From NCBI GenBank assembly GCA_903928965.1, contig CAIYSZ010000114.1, positions 24,503 to 88,502 on the forward strand: a stretch of DNA of 64,000 nt, written 5' to 3'. Position 1 is the stretch's first letter. Every line of letters begins with the position of its first letter. Made by a program: the position numbers and the translations under genes. This document shows positions 1 through 8,311 of this stretch, piece by piece. This stretch comes from an uncultured Pseudomonadota bacterium. GTDB taxonomy: Bacteria; Pseudomonadota; Gammaproteobacteria; Methylococcales; Methylomonadaceae. Below the pieces are notes generated by a model. That model ran no database searches. It was not told the origin of the DNA and saw nothing but the letters and a program-made list of their open reading frames with translations.

Positions 1-1
1 G

Positions 2-868
2 AAATTGAATCTGGAGCAGAGGCAGACTCCGGTGGAGGTGCGCTTGCAAAGCGGCGGCCGGCGGGATTTGTCGGTATTGCAGCGTTTAAGCGTGCCGGCC
101 AATAATGCCGGCGGCGGGCCGGTGTTATTGGCGCAGGTGGCGGACGTGAGTTTGTCCAGCGGGCCGGTGGTCATTGATCGCTATGACCGGTCGCGGAATG
201 TGACTTTTGAGGTAGAATTGGCGGAATCTCCATTGGGCGAGGTGGCCAAGGCCGCCGCCGTCATGCCGAGCATCAGGGAGTTGCCGGCGGATGTGACGGT
301 GGCCAATTTGGGCGACGCCGAAATGATGGCGGAATTGTTTTCTAGTTTTGGTTTGGCGATGTTGACCGGCGTGTTGTGCATTTTCATGGTGTTGGTGCTG
401 TTGTTCAAGGATTTTTTGCAGCCGGTGACGATATTGGCGGCTTTGCCGCTGTCTTTCGGCGGCGGCTTCATCGCGTTGTTGTTGGCCGGCAAGGCCTTGT
501 CCATGCCGTCGATGATCGGTTTGGTGATGTTAATGGGCATCGCCACCAAGAATTCTATTTTATTGGTCGAGTACGCCATCACCGCTTGGCGAGAGCAGGG
601 TTTGACCCGCGGCGAGGCCTTGTTGGACGCTTGCCGCAAGCGGGCCAGGCCGGTGGTGATGACGACCATCGCCATGGGCGCTGGCATGGCTCCGGTGGCT
701 TTGGGGCTAGGTAACGCCGATTCCTCATTCCGCGCGCCGATGGCGATTGCGGTGATCGGCGGCTTGGTCACCTCTACGGTACTCAGTTTGTTGGTGATTC
801 CGGCCGCGTTTACCTATGTGGACGATTTCGGGCGCTGGCTGGGCGGGTTGCGGCGGCGCGGCGGTTAA
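2..868 (+). CDS. RND efflux permease (HAE1/AcrB-type), C-terminal part only
   Basis: This is the 3' end of an inner-membrane proton-driven RND pump subunit; the start lies outside the window and the reading frame is open to the left edge. About 288 residues remain of a family that is normally near 1030. After a periplasmic segment come the last membrane helices: hydrophobic stretches around residues 110-130, 138-160, 165-190, 215-235 and 245-270. The stretch GLVMLMGIATKNSILLVEY is the conserved helix that follows the amphipathic loop in this family, and RKRARPVVMTTIAMGAGMAP is equally typical. The normal partners, a periplasmic adaptor and an outer-membrane channel, would be upstream and cannot be seen. 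Substrate cannot be told from this part. The family call is secure. Confidence 0.93.
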   Translation, partial: KLNLEQRQTPVEVRLQSGGRRDLSVLQRLSVPANNAGGGPVLLAQVADVSLSSGPVVIDRYDRSRNVTFEVELAESPLGEVAKAAAVMPSIRELPADVTVANLGDAEMMAELFSSFGLAMLTGVLCIFMVLVLLFKDFLQPVTILAALPLSFGGGFIALLLAGKALSMPSMIGLVMLMGIATKNSILLVEYAITAWREQGLTRGEALLDACRKRARPVVMTTIAMGAGMAPVALGLGNADSSFRAPMAIAVIGGLVTSTVLSLLVIPAAFTYVDDFGRWLGGLRRRGG

Positions 869-901
869 CGGTTTTATTTTTGTTATTTATCCTTGGTGCA
901 C

Positions 902-2593
902 ATGTCTACTACTGAAAACACGGTTTCTTCTAATTTTATCCGGCATATTATCGCCGCCGACCTAGCGGCGAACAAACATGGCGGCAAGGTGGCGACCCGG
1001 TTTCCGCCGGAGCCTAACGGTTATTTACATATCGGGCACGCGAAATCGATTTGTCTGAATTTTACCTTGGCGGCGGAAAATCAGGGCGGCTGCAATTTGC
1101 GTTTTGACGATACTAACCCGGAAAAAGAGAGCGTGGAGTACATGGAGGCCATAGAACGCGATGTGGCTTGGCTGGGTTTCACGTGGGCCGGTCTGTATCA
1201 TGCCTCGGATTATTTTGATAAGTTGTATGAATATGCGGTGGAGTTAATCAAACTGGGCTTGGCTTACGTGGACAGTTCCACCCCGGAGCAAATGCGCGCC
1301 GACCGCGGCACCTTGACCGAGCCCGGCAAGGCGAGCGCGGATCGCGGCCGTTCCATCGAGGAAAATTTGGCTTTGTTCGAGCGCATGCGCTCAGGCGAGT
1401 TCGCCGACGGGGAATATGTATTGCGGGCCAAAATCGACATGGCTTCGCCTAACATCAATATGCGCGATCCGACTATTTACCGCATTCGCAAGGTGCCGCA
1501 TCCGAATCCGCGCGTGGGGGATAAATGGTGCGTGTATCCAATGTACGATTATACGCACTGTCTGTCGGACGCCTTTGAGGGTATTACGCATTCGATCTGC
1601 ACCTTGGAGTTTGAGGATCATCGCCCTTTGTACGATTGGGTGTTGGAAAAATTACGCCATAAACTGGAACAGGATTTTCCGTGGACTTGGTTGCCGCAAC
1701 AAATCGAATTCGCGCGCTTGCAATTGGAGTACACCATAGTCAGCAAGCGTAAATTGCTGCAATTGGTCAAGGAAAATATCGTCAGAGGTTGGGATGATCC
1801 GCGCTTGCCGACTATTTCCGGCCTGCGCCGCGCCGGCTTTACGCCGGAGGCGATTCGGGATTTTTGCGAGCGCATCGGCGTCACCAAGAAAGATGCCTGG
1901 ATTGAAATGGCGGTGCTGGAGAATTGCATCCGCGAGGATTTGAACGAGCGGGCGTTGCGGGCGATGGCCGTGCTGCGGCCGTTAAAGCTGGTGATTGAAA
2001 ATTGGCCGGAGGATGCCAGCGAAACGTATCAATTGGCGAATCATCCGCAAAAACCGGCGTTGGGCGAGCGGGCGGTGACGTTTGCGCGGGAGATTTTTAT
2101 CGAGCAAGATGATTTTGAAGAGCATCCGCCTAAGGATTTTAAGCGCTTAATTCCCGGCGGAGAGGTGCGGTTGCGCGGGTCTTATGTGATTAAGTGCGAG
2201 CAGGTGATTAAGGATGAGGCTGGTAATGTGGTGGAGCTGCGCGGGTCTTATGATCCGGCCACTTTAGGGAAAAACCCGGAGGGACGCAAGGTGAAGGGGG
2301 TGATTCATTGGGTGGCGGCGGCGCATTCGGTTGCGGCCGAGGTACGCTTGTATGATCGCTTGTTCGCGCATCCGCAGCCGGACACTTTGGATAATTTTTT
2401 GGACGGCTTGAATCCGGATTCGCTGGAGGTGTTGACGGATTGCCGTTTGGAAGCTTCCTTGGCGCTAGCTTCTCCCGAGACGCGTTATCAGTTTGAGCGG
2501 GTGGGGTATTTTTGCGTGGATGCGGTGGATAGCAGGCCGGAGGCTTTGGTGTTTAATCGTACCGTGACGTTGCGGGATGGGTGGACGCGCTAG
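902..2593 (+). CDS. glnS: Glutaminyl-tRNA synthetase
   Basis: A class I aminoacyl-tRNA synthetase that charges tRNA-Gln in the cytoplasm. With the ATG at 902 it has 563 residues, close to the roughly 555 of the E. coli enzyme. The HIGH signature is HIGH at residues 43-46 within [15 protein letters not shown], and the KMSKS-type loop is VSKRKL around residues 280-285, the form usual for GlnS. The C-terminal half carries the two anticodon-binding beta-barrels ([19 protein letters not shown] and following). The frame is also open to a TTG at 893, but the ATG three codons later gives the usual short N-terminal extension, so I prefer 902. No strong Shine-Dalgarno sequence is visible. It stands alone, 33 bases behind the RND gene. 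Confidence 0.97.
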   Translation: MSTTENTVSSNFIRHIIAADLAANKHGGKVATRFPPEPNGYLHIGHAKSICLNFTLAAENQGGCNLRFDDTNPEKESVEYMEAIERDVAWLGFTWAGLYHASDYFDKLYEYAVELIKLGLAYVDSSTPEQMRADRGTLTEPGKASADRGRSIEENLALFERMRSGEFADGEYVLRAKIDMASPNINMRDPTIYRIRKVPHPNPRVGDKWCVYPMYDYTHCLSDAFEGITHSICTLEFEDHRPLYDWVLEKLRHKLEQDFPWTWLPQQIEFARLQLEYTIVSKRKLLQLVKENIVRGWDDPRLPTISGLRRAGFTPEAIRDFCERIGVTKKDAWIEMAVLENCIREDLNERALRAMAVLRPLKLVIENWPEDASETYQLANHPQKPALGERAVTFAREIFIEQDDFEEHPPKDFKRLIPGGEVRLRGSYVIKCEQVIKDEAGNVVELRGSYDPATLGKNPEGRKVKGVIHWVAAAHSVAAEVRLYDRLFAHPQPDTLDNFLDGLNPDSLEVLTDCRLEASLALASPETRYQFERVGYFCVDAVDSRPEALVFNRTVTLRDGWTR

Positions 2594-2824
2594 TTTAAAG
2601 CGCTATTCGAGGTGAGGTTCCTAGCCTGTGTTGTGGAGTTTGGGGACTACTTCGTTTCCTGAATTTGCCGGTAGTTTAGGCATGCGCTTGAATTTCAAAC
2701 ACACGAACAGTCTATTCCAACAAATCTTGCTGTAAATAAAACTGCTTTAAGCTTTGTCTTTTTTAAGCGATGGGTTTTGGCGTGGGGGTATGGTTTAAAC
2801 ATAGCTATTTAGTTATTTAAAGTC

Positions 2825-2830
2825 TATAAT
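2825..2830 (+). promoter_or_regulatory. Candidate -10 box before the ATPase/TOPRIM pair
   Basis: A perfect TATAAT lies 41 bases before the ATPase start codon in an AT-rich spacer. No good -35 box stands at 16-18 bases (the bases there read tagcta), so this is a weak promoter call. The start codon itself is preceded by an AAGG-type ribosome site. The rest of the 278-base spacer after glnS shows nothing else I can name. Confidence 0.35.
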
Positions 2831-2871
2831 CAACAAAATTCCGTTGAAAAACGACTTTTAAGGTCTTTTTT

Positions 2872-4053
2872 ATGTTACATAGCTATGCGTTCTCTAATTT
2901 TCAGTCGTTTGCCGAGCGGGTAGAGGTTGATCTAACCATCAAGCGCAATACGGCCTTGACCGATTGGATGGTGGACGATGCTTGCGGCAGCCGGGTTTCC
3001 AAGCTAGTCGGCATTGTGGGTCACAATGCTAGCGGTAAAACGGGCTTGCTCAAGCCCTTAGCTTTTTTGTCTTGGTTCATCGGTTATTCGTTTGCTGGCC
3101 AGCCTGATTCGGGTATCCCCATTTCACCGCATTTGGCGCATCCCGATTCTCCGACCGAGTTTGAATTGGTGTTGGATTTTGAAGGCAGTATGTGGCGATA
3201 TGTGCTGATTGCCACGCCAAAGAGGGTGTTACACGAAGCCTTGTATCAAAAAAAGGAACGCTTCAATTATGTGTTTGTGCGTGACTGGGATGAAGCCAGC
3301 AATAGTTATTTGGTCAGGCAGCAAAATTTTGGTTTGCCGGCTAAATCGGCTAAAAAAGTCCGCCAGAATGTTTCATTTATTGCTTGGGCGGCGCAATACG
3401 ATATTCCGTTGGCGAAGCGGTTAATTCCCAGCGGGGTGGTCACGAATGTGAATGTGGTTGGCCGTTTACCCATTAGCGACCAAGCCATTATGCAGGCGGC
3501 GGAACATTTTTCGGCTTATCCTAACCAGCAGATAATAATGAATAGCCTGTTATCGAACTGGGATTTTGGTTTGTCCGGGGTTCGGTTGCAGGAAATTCAG
3601 CCAAACCCTATTGAAGCGCCCGAGCTGAGGTCTTGGATTGCATTTGGCGAGCATTCAAGTGGCAATATCAATTTTAGCCTTCCCTTTCATATGGAATCTA
3701 GCGGTACGCAAGGCGCATTTTTACTCTTGTCGCGCTTATTGCCGGTTTTGGATTGCGGCGGATTGGCTGTCATTGATGAATTTGAGAATGACTTGCATCC
3801 GCACATGCTTGAGCCTATTTTGGATTTGTTCGCTAATCCGACAACCAATCCGCGCAACGCGCAATTGATTTTTTCAACTCATGCTCTTGAAGTGCTTAAT
3901 CTGCTTGAAAAATCGCAAATCATGCTGGTTGAGAAAGACGAACACTGCGTCAGCGCGGCTTATCGTTTAGACACCGTGGATGGTATCCGGAATGATGATA
4001 ATTTTTACGCTAAATATATGGCGGGCGCATACGGCGCGGTGCCCAATTTATGA
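2872..4053 (+). CDS. AAA15-type ATPase of an AbiL/RloA-like pair
   Basis: A 393-residue soluble ATPase of the SMC/ABC-like AAA15 group (COG1106 type). It has a Walker A motif at residues 50-57 (GHNASGKT), a Walker B region near residue 300 (AVIDEFENDLHP) and a conserved switch stretch IFSTHALEVL near 333-342. The opening LHSYAFSNFQSFAE resembles the usual N-terminal strand of RloA/AbiLi and OLD-family ATPases (inferred). The stop codon overlaps the start of the next gene as ATGA, so the two are translationally coupled. Such ATPases paired with a TOPRIM or RloB protein are known phage-defence modules (AbiL, PARIS, Gabija, OLD-like). Defence is therefore a reasonable inference, but not shown here. 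Base composition looks AT-richer than glnS. Confidence 0.85.
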   Translation: MLHSYAFSNFQSFAERVEVDLTIKRNTALTDWMVDDACGSRVSKLVGIVGHNASGKTGLLKPLAFLSWFIGYSFAGQPDSGIPISPHLAHPDSPTEFELVLDFEGSMWRYVLIATPKRVLHEALYQKKERFNYVFVRDWDEASNSYLVRQQNFGLPAKSAKKVRQNVSFIAWAAQYDIPLAKRLIPSGVVTNVNVVGRLPISDQAIMQAAEHFSAYPNQQIIMNSLLSNWDFGLSGVRLQEIQPNPIEAPELRSWIAFGEHSSGNINFSLPFHMESSGTQGAFLLLSRLLPVLDCGGLAVIDEFENDLHPHMLEPILDLFANPTTNPRNAQLIFSTHALEVLNLLEKSQIMLVEKDEHCVSAAYRLDTVDGIRNDDNFYAKYMAGAYGAVPNL

Positions 4054-4550
4054 GCAAACCCAGGACGCGGAAACAGACTTTGCTTTTGGTTGGCGAGGGC
4101 CATGACGAAGAAGCGTTTTTAAAATATTTGAAATCACAACTGGTTGCTAGAGAATCCGGTCTACATGTAAAAATCAAAAACGCCAAGGGTAAAGGCGCTA
4201 AGCATGTTATTGAATGGACGGTTCGGCAAGCCAAGTTAGCTGAATATGACGTGGTGGCGGCTCTTTTGGATACCGATACCGATTGGACGCCAACTACTGA
4301 AAAGCAAGCTAAGTCGCAAAAGATTATTGTTCTAAAATCCGATCCGTGTTTTGAAGCCATGCTGCTCAGGCTGTATGGCGTTACGCCGGAGCAGGATGGC
4401 AAAAAACTGAAAAAGCAGTTTGAGCCCTATGTCAATGTTGCCGCGACGGTTCCAGATAATTATGCCAAGTATTTCAATCCAGACGCCTTGAAAAGTAAGC
4501 GCCATTTGGAAAAAACTATTGATGATTTATTAAAACTTTTCAATATATAA
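4050..4550 (+). CDS. RloB/AbiLii-like TOPRIM protein
   Basis: A 166-residue protein that overlaps the ATPase gene by four bases. It has TOPRIM-like signatures: a first acidic residue in LLLVGEGHDE (E16), an acidic cluster LLDTDTDW (D74, D76, D78), and SDPCFEAMLLRLYG at residues 97-110. That last stretch matches the NPxFExWLLLH-type motif I associate with RloB. TOPRIM proteins of this type are metal-dependent nucleases or nuclease relatives. In AbiL the ATPase acts with such a partner during phage infection. The protein is short compared with the PARIS partner AriB, so AbiL/RloAB is the better comparison. No restriction subunits lie nearby. Confidence 0.75.
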   Translation: MSKPRTRKQTLLLVGEGHDEEAFLKYLKSQLVARESGLHVKIKNAKGKGAKHVIEWTVRQAKLAEYDVVAALLDTDTDWTPTTEKQAKSQKIIVLKSDPCFEAMLLRLYGVTPEQDGKKLKKQFEPYVNVAATVPDNYAKYFNPDALKSKRHLEKTIDDLLKLFNI

Positions 4551-4711
4551 TTAAGTAAGAGTGCGCAACCATTTTTAAATTTACCTTATGTGAAGCACGC
4601 CGTCAACCAAAATCTCAATGCACTGTTGATGTGGCGCTATTTAAAAACGATTACACGTTTTTACTTTGTTTGACTTGAATTTTTTAGGTCACTTGCTATT
4701 CCGTGGCCAAA

Positions 4712-5626
4712 TTAGCTTAGGTCTTGATTGCAAAATTCTTCCGGACTCTGGCTGTCTTTCCCTGCGTCAGCGGGTATGTCGGCTTCGTCGATTATGAATT
4801 CCGATACTCCAATATGATTTTCACGCTCCGGGTCCCAATTATAGGTCCAGCCCATGCCGGTAAAAGGAAAGCCGTATGCATCGCTTTGCTGCTCCGGCGC
4901 TCCGGCCCTGCTGAAGCCGTCCCGCCATGAAGTCAACATTTGCTCGTTCAAAAAACGCAACCTTTTATAGTCCTCAATTAATTTTTCCACTTCCTCCTCC
5001 GAATAGGATTTACCTTCCGCCGGTTTAGGCAAGACCGGCGGCTCGGGCAAGTTAAACGTGCAAAACTTATCCTGCAAATTACTACCGCTAAAACAGGGCC
5101 GACGAACTTTATCAAGCTTGAGCCGTAGCTTAAACAGCTTAAAATCCCGCTTGTCCTCCGGTAGGCCTAGGATTTGTTGTATGGTTTTCAGTGAATTTGT
5201 TTTGTCCCGGCATTGTTTTTTTAACTCACTAGGTATGGTCAACCAAATGTAATTGGCGACGGCAGGTTTTGTTGTCGGCGTTGAGTCCTTGTTTTGCTGG
5301 GCGTTGGCGGCATTAGTCTTGTCGCAGTTATCTGTTAAAGCGGGATCGGGATGCCAACAATTATGCTTAAGGGTAACGAAAGTTTCCTCTTTCGTGGTAT
5401 CGGGGAAAGTGGACAACTCGACTTTTAGATGCGGAGGTTTCCTAACCGCGGCGTCCAAAATAGCCGCTTGATAGGGAGTGACGGCTTGTTGAGTATCGGA
5501 GACAAAAACAAGCAAGACGATTAGAACGAAGCAACCGGTTGGAATTAGCAGATACCAATCCAGGGTTTGCCACCAATCGCCCAAAATTCGGGGCAACCGT
5601 TTTATAATGCTAGGCCACTGTATCAT
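4712..5626 (-). CDS. Single-pass membrane protein, Cys-rich exterior, unknown function
   Basis: I do not recognise this 304-residue protein. It has a short N-terminal cytoplasmic part and one transmembrane helix at about residues 24-43. A hydrophilic domain follows with six cysteines (in HNCW, DNCD, KQCR, RPCF, KFCT and EFCN), which fits a periplasmic domain with disulfides. A charged, probably helical stretch (KSYSEEEVEKLIEDYKRLRF) lies two-thirds along, and a Trp/Gly-rich segment (FTGMGWTYNWDPE) near the end. The gene is second in a two-gene operon: its ATG overlaps the stop of the CBS-like gene (ATGA), so the products probably act together. It converges on the ATPase/TOPRIM pair. Confidence 0.6.
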   Translation of the reverse strand: MIQWPSIIKRLPRILGDWWQTLDWYLLIPTGCFVLIVLLVFVSDTQQAVTPYQAAILDAAVRKPPHLKVELSTFPDTTKEETFVTLKHNCWHPDPALTDNCDKTNAANAQQNKDSTPTTKPAVANYIWLTIPSELKKQCRDKTNSLKTIQQILGLPEDKRDFKLFKLRLKLDKVRRPCFSGSNLQDKFCTFNLPEPPVLPKPAEGKSYSEEEVEKLIEDYKRLRFLNEQMLTSWRDGFSRAGAPEQQSDAYGFPFTGMGWTYNWDPERENHIGVSEFIIDEADIPADAGKDSQSPEEFCNQDLS

Positions 5627-6372
5627 GACTGACTCAAGGCGTTAAATAAATCGATATTGCTCAGCCAGCCCAGCATTTCGCCGGTGCGTTCGCCGTTATC
5701 GGTGATAATCACATCCTGCGCGCCCTTGATTTTTTCCAACGCGTTCTTGGCATCGTTCAAGGTCTCGGATTGCTTGACGAACACGACTTTTTCCTTTATC
5801 AACGGGCCGATTTCATGGTCATTGAGCATGCCGTCCAGAACTTTTTCCGCATCTTTGGATGGATCATTCTCATTGTAATCTTGTTTAGCCAAATAAGATT
5901 TATAGGCAGAAATATGAATTATGAAACTGAATTTGTTATTTTCAGTACCAATGATACGGGTAACTTTGCCGCCATCCACCCCTGGTTTAAATCGATCATC
6001 CAAGTCTTTTTTGATCCATTGGTCTGTAACTTTCGAGGACAAATCCAACTTGCCTTGAATTTTATTTATGGGTATCATGACCTCGCCCACACTAGTTTTT
6101 GGAGTATCTCCTGATTGCCTATTAATGGCTTCGGCCACGGCCGCCGTGTTATGGGAGGAAAAATAGAACGCCAGTACCGTACCGACCCAACTGGCCAATA
6201 CCGGCAAAAGGACATTAAACACTTCCTTGACGGTTTCGATTTTGGCATCGTCGCGATAGTGTATCATCACAGCGCATAGCGAAAATATGCTAAGAAAGGA
6301 GCAAATAATTACCAGCCGCGCCAGACTCTCTCTATCGTAGGAGTTGTTTATACGGTTTTTGTTATCTTTCAT
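5623..6372 (-). CDS. Two-helix membrane protein with CBS-like C-terminal domain
   Basis: A 249-residue protein with two transmembrane helices at about residues 19-38 and 51-72, both ends inside the cell. The cytoplasmic remainder looks like a CBS-domain pair: SVGEVMIPINKIQG near 94-107 opens the first unit. The second spans about 190-247, with VVFVKQSETLNDAKNALEKI and then a GEMLGWLSNIDLFNAL ending. CBS pairs usually bind adenine nucleotides or sense ionic strength, so a membrane-tethered nucleotide sensor is plausible. That role is inferred, and the CBS match should be checked by profile. It is the first gene of the operon with the Cys-rich membrane protein, and AGGA stands before its ATG. 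Confidence 0.65.
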   Translation of the reverse strand: MKDNKNRINNSYDRESLARLVIICSFLSIFSLCAVMIHYRDDAKIETVKEVFNVLLPVLASWVGTVLAFYFSSHNTAAVAEAINRQSGDTPKTSVGEVMIPINKIQGKLDLSSKVTDQWIKKDLDDRFKPGVDGGKVTRIIGTENNKFSFIIHISAYKSYLAKQDYNENDPSKDAEKVLDGMLNDHEIGPLIKEKVVFVKQSETLNDAKNALEKIKGAQDVIITDNGERTGEMLGWLSNIDLFNALSQS

Positions 6373-7245
6373 AAGTCCTCATAATTATTGTGATACCGGC
6401 AACCGACACTTGACAAGGCAACAATTTGAGGCGCGCCACTCGCCCGCACCTATTGTAGACAACTTTTTACCTCGGCCACCAGATTTTTCCGTCCTAAATC
6501 AAACAGATATCTTAAGTAAAAACGCCAGGCTAGGCGCTAGTTGGCCGGCTGAAAGGAAGTTCAGGGCTATGAGCTTTCTTAGCCGAGTTAACTAAAATTG
6601 GGTCAGGAGTATATAGTAAAAATATGCTGAAAACCAGAAAATTCGCGCATGGGCTGATTCAAAAGCGCACGCTTAAACAGGCTTATCATCTTAAGTCGAG
6701 GCAATTGTAAAATTACCTATCACCCAAGGCCGTAAAGGTAAGTCATAACCTAATTAGTGATTCCATGACAAAAACAAAGCGTTTTCGGCATTATGACGTT
6801 TTCGAGATGTATCGACGCACGGCCAAAAACCAAGGTGCACGGCAAAAAATCAAGGTAGGGATAAATTCGATTTGCGGGCATGGTTTCATGCGCATGGATC
6901 AAGCTAAGAATGCCGTCATGTTGGGGACACAGCTCAAAAGGCGCAATTTTTTGGTAGTGCGTAAGTTTTAATTTGTTGAAGATGCCGTCAATTCCTTACG
7001 AATAATCAAATGGCAGGGTCTTACCCGATTACCCGATTCGCGGGAGGAGTGTTTGGGGGGTAGCTTTAAAGCGCCAGATAATGCGGAGGGCCTTAGCCGT
7101 GCCGCCGCCGAAGGGGCTGGAAAGCTTTTCCGAAAGATGTGGCGAATTCGTCCGTGGAGGTTTGGAGCCCGTATTTTATGCGGGCTCCGGAACCCGGACG
7201 CCTTAAACTTGAGTTTAAATTTTCGAGCTCGGCTTGGCGCTTGAC
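6373..7245. other. Long gene-poor spacer
   Basis: About 870 bases between two minus-strand genes. The left part is AT-rich and must contain the promoter of the CBS operon. The right part holds a perfect hairpin, GGAGCCCG at 7164-7171 paired with CGGGCTCC at 7181-7188, and an AT-only palindrome around 7203-7218. Neither has a proper T-run for the gene ending at 7246. A 68-codon plus-strand frame at 6765-6971 has no ribosome site and resembles nothing I know, so I do not call it. Confidence 0.5.
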
Positions 7246-8019
7246 TTAGGCGGCAGCCGCGGATTGACGTTTTTTGAATCCGGCAAACCCTAGCAGGGCG
7301 CTGCCGAATAACCAGACCGCTCCGGGGACCGGCACGGTTGCGGGGGTTAATAATCTGACATCGCCGTTGTATACGGCCCAAACATTAGGGGTGGAGGTGT
7401 TTATGCTGGCTGTTGCCGCCGCATAAACGGCTTGCCCAGGGTTGCTGAGAGTGTAGTCTACATACCATGCGGTATTCGTGGCGCCGCTGACGTTGTCGGT
7501 AACCGAGATTTTCGGTAACACATAGCTAAACGGTGAAACATCCACGGTAGAGGCGGTAGGATATTCCGCCGCCAAGGCGGAGCCGGTATTCAGTCCGTAT
7601 GTGCCTAGCTGGTTCCATAAGCTTTGCAAATCGGCAATTGAGGGTAAGGTCCAATTGCTTACATTGACGCCGTTATAGTCGTAGACCAGATTTTGGGCAT
7701 AGGCGGTTGCACCCCACCAAGTCGCTACCTCGGCGTGCGGTCCGAAACTAGGGATATTTCTGAAGTCGCTGGTGGTAACGGTGTGCGTATAACCGTCCGG
7801 CGTGGTGACATGCGCGCCGATTAAACCGTCGTCGGTGGCGCTATTAAAGCTGGTGGTGAAATAACTGCCGTCGGTCCAGGTTACATTGGTGGCGGTATCG
7901 TAAACCAAACCGTCCCCGATGCCAATTAAATTGGCTTGCGCGGCGCCGGCGCACATTAGGGTTAGCGCTGAAACCGCAATCGGAGCGTATCTACTTTTTA
8001 ATATTGATTTCATGGTCAT
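7246..8019 (-). CDS. Secreted DUF1566-like protein with PEP-CTERM-type sorting tail
   Basis: A 257-residue exported protein. It has a signal peptide with likely cleavage after AGAAQA near residue 29. Next comes a region typical of DUF1566/Lcl-like proteins: GLVYDTATNVTWTDGSYF early, and YNGVNVSNWTLPSIADLQSLW in the middle. The C-terminal sorting signal is VPVPGAVWLFGSALLGFAGF followed by KKRQ, the VPxPA variant of PEP-CTERM that is common in EPS-producing proteobacteria. Such tails are processed by an exosortase, and no exosortase gene is in the window. Two ATGs lie two codons apart at the start (8019 and 8013); I keep the first. Role unknown, probably part of the extracellular matrix. Confidence 0.85.
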   Translation of the reverse strand: MTMKSILKSRYAPIAVSALTLMCAGAAQANLIGIGDGLVYDTATNVTWTDGSYFTTSFNSATDDGLIGAHVTTPDGYTHTVTTSDFRNIPSFGPHAEVATWWGATAYAQNLVYDYNGVNVSNWTLPSIADLQSLWNQLGTYGLNTGSALAAEYPTASTVDVSPFSYVLPKISVTDNVSGATNTAWYVDYTLSNPGQAVYAAATASINTSTPNVWAVYNGDVRLLTPATVPVPGAVWLFGSALLGFAGFKKRQSAAAA

Positions 8020-8311
8020 ATCTGTAGGTGTGTGAAAGTATAGTCACAAAATATGAGCAATATTTGCGCCTGATTTATTATTTGCTTAATAACAATGGCT
8101 TAGTTTGATTTTGATTTAAGTAAACTGAGCGCTTCTAGCAATCATGCGTTAAATAACACAGTTTTTTTAATGTTATTGTGGCATTTGCCGTATAAAGCTA
8201 GTTCCTAGCGTGATGTGGCTGGGTTGACGCTAGCGCCCTAGGCTGGCGATGCCTTTGCCAAACATCTTGCGTTCACAAGACCGTCTAAATTTCATTAACA
8301 AAGTTTTTTTG

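Noticed and set aside
2872..4550. PARIS system (AriA/AriB)
   Set aside because: The partner gene is only 166 residues, too short for AriB, and its SDPCFE motif fits RloB/AbiLii better.
6765..6971. 68-codon plus-strand frame in the 6.4-7.2 kb spacer
   Set aside because: No Shine-Dalgarno sequence, no recognisable motif and no support from neighbours.
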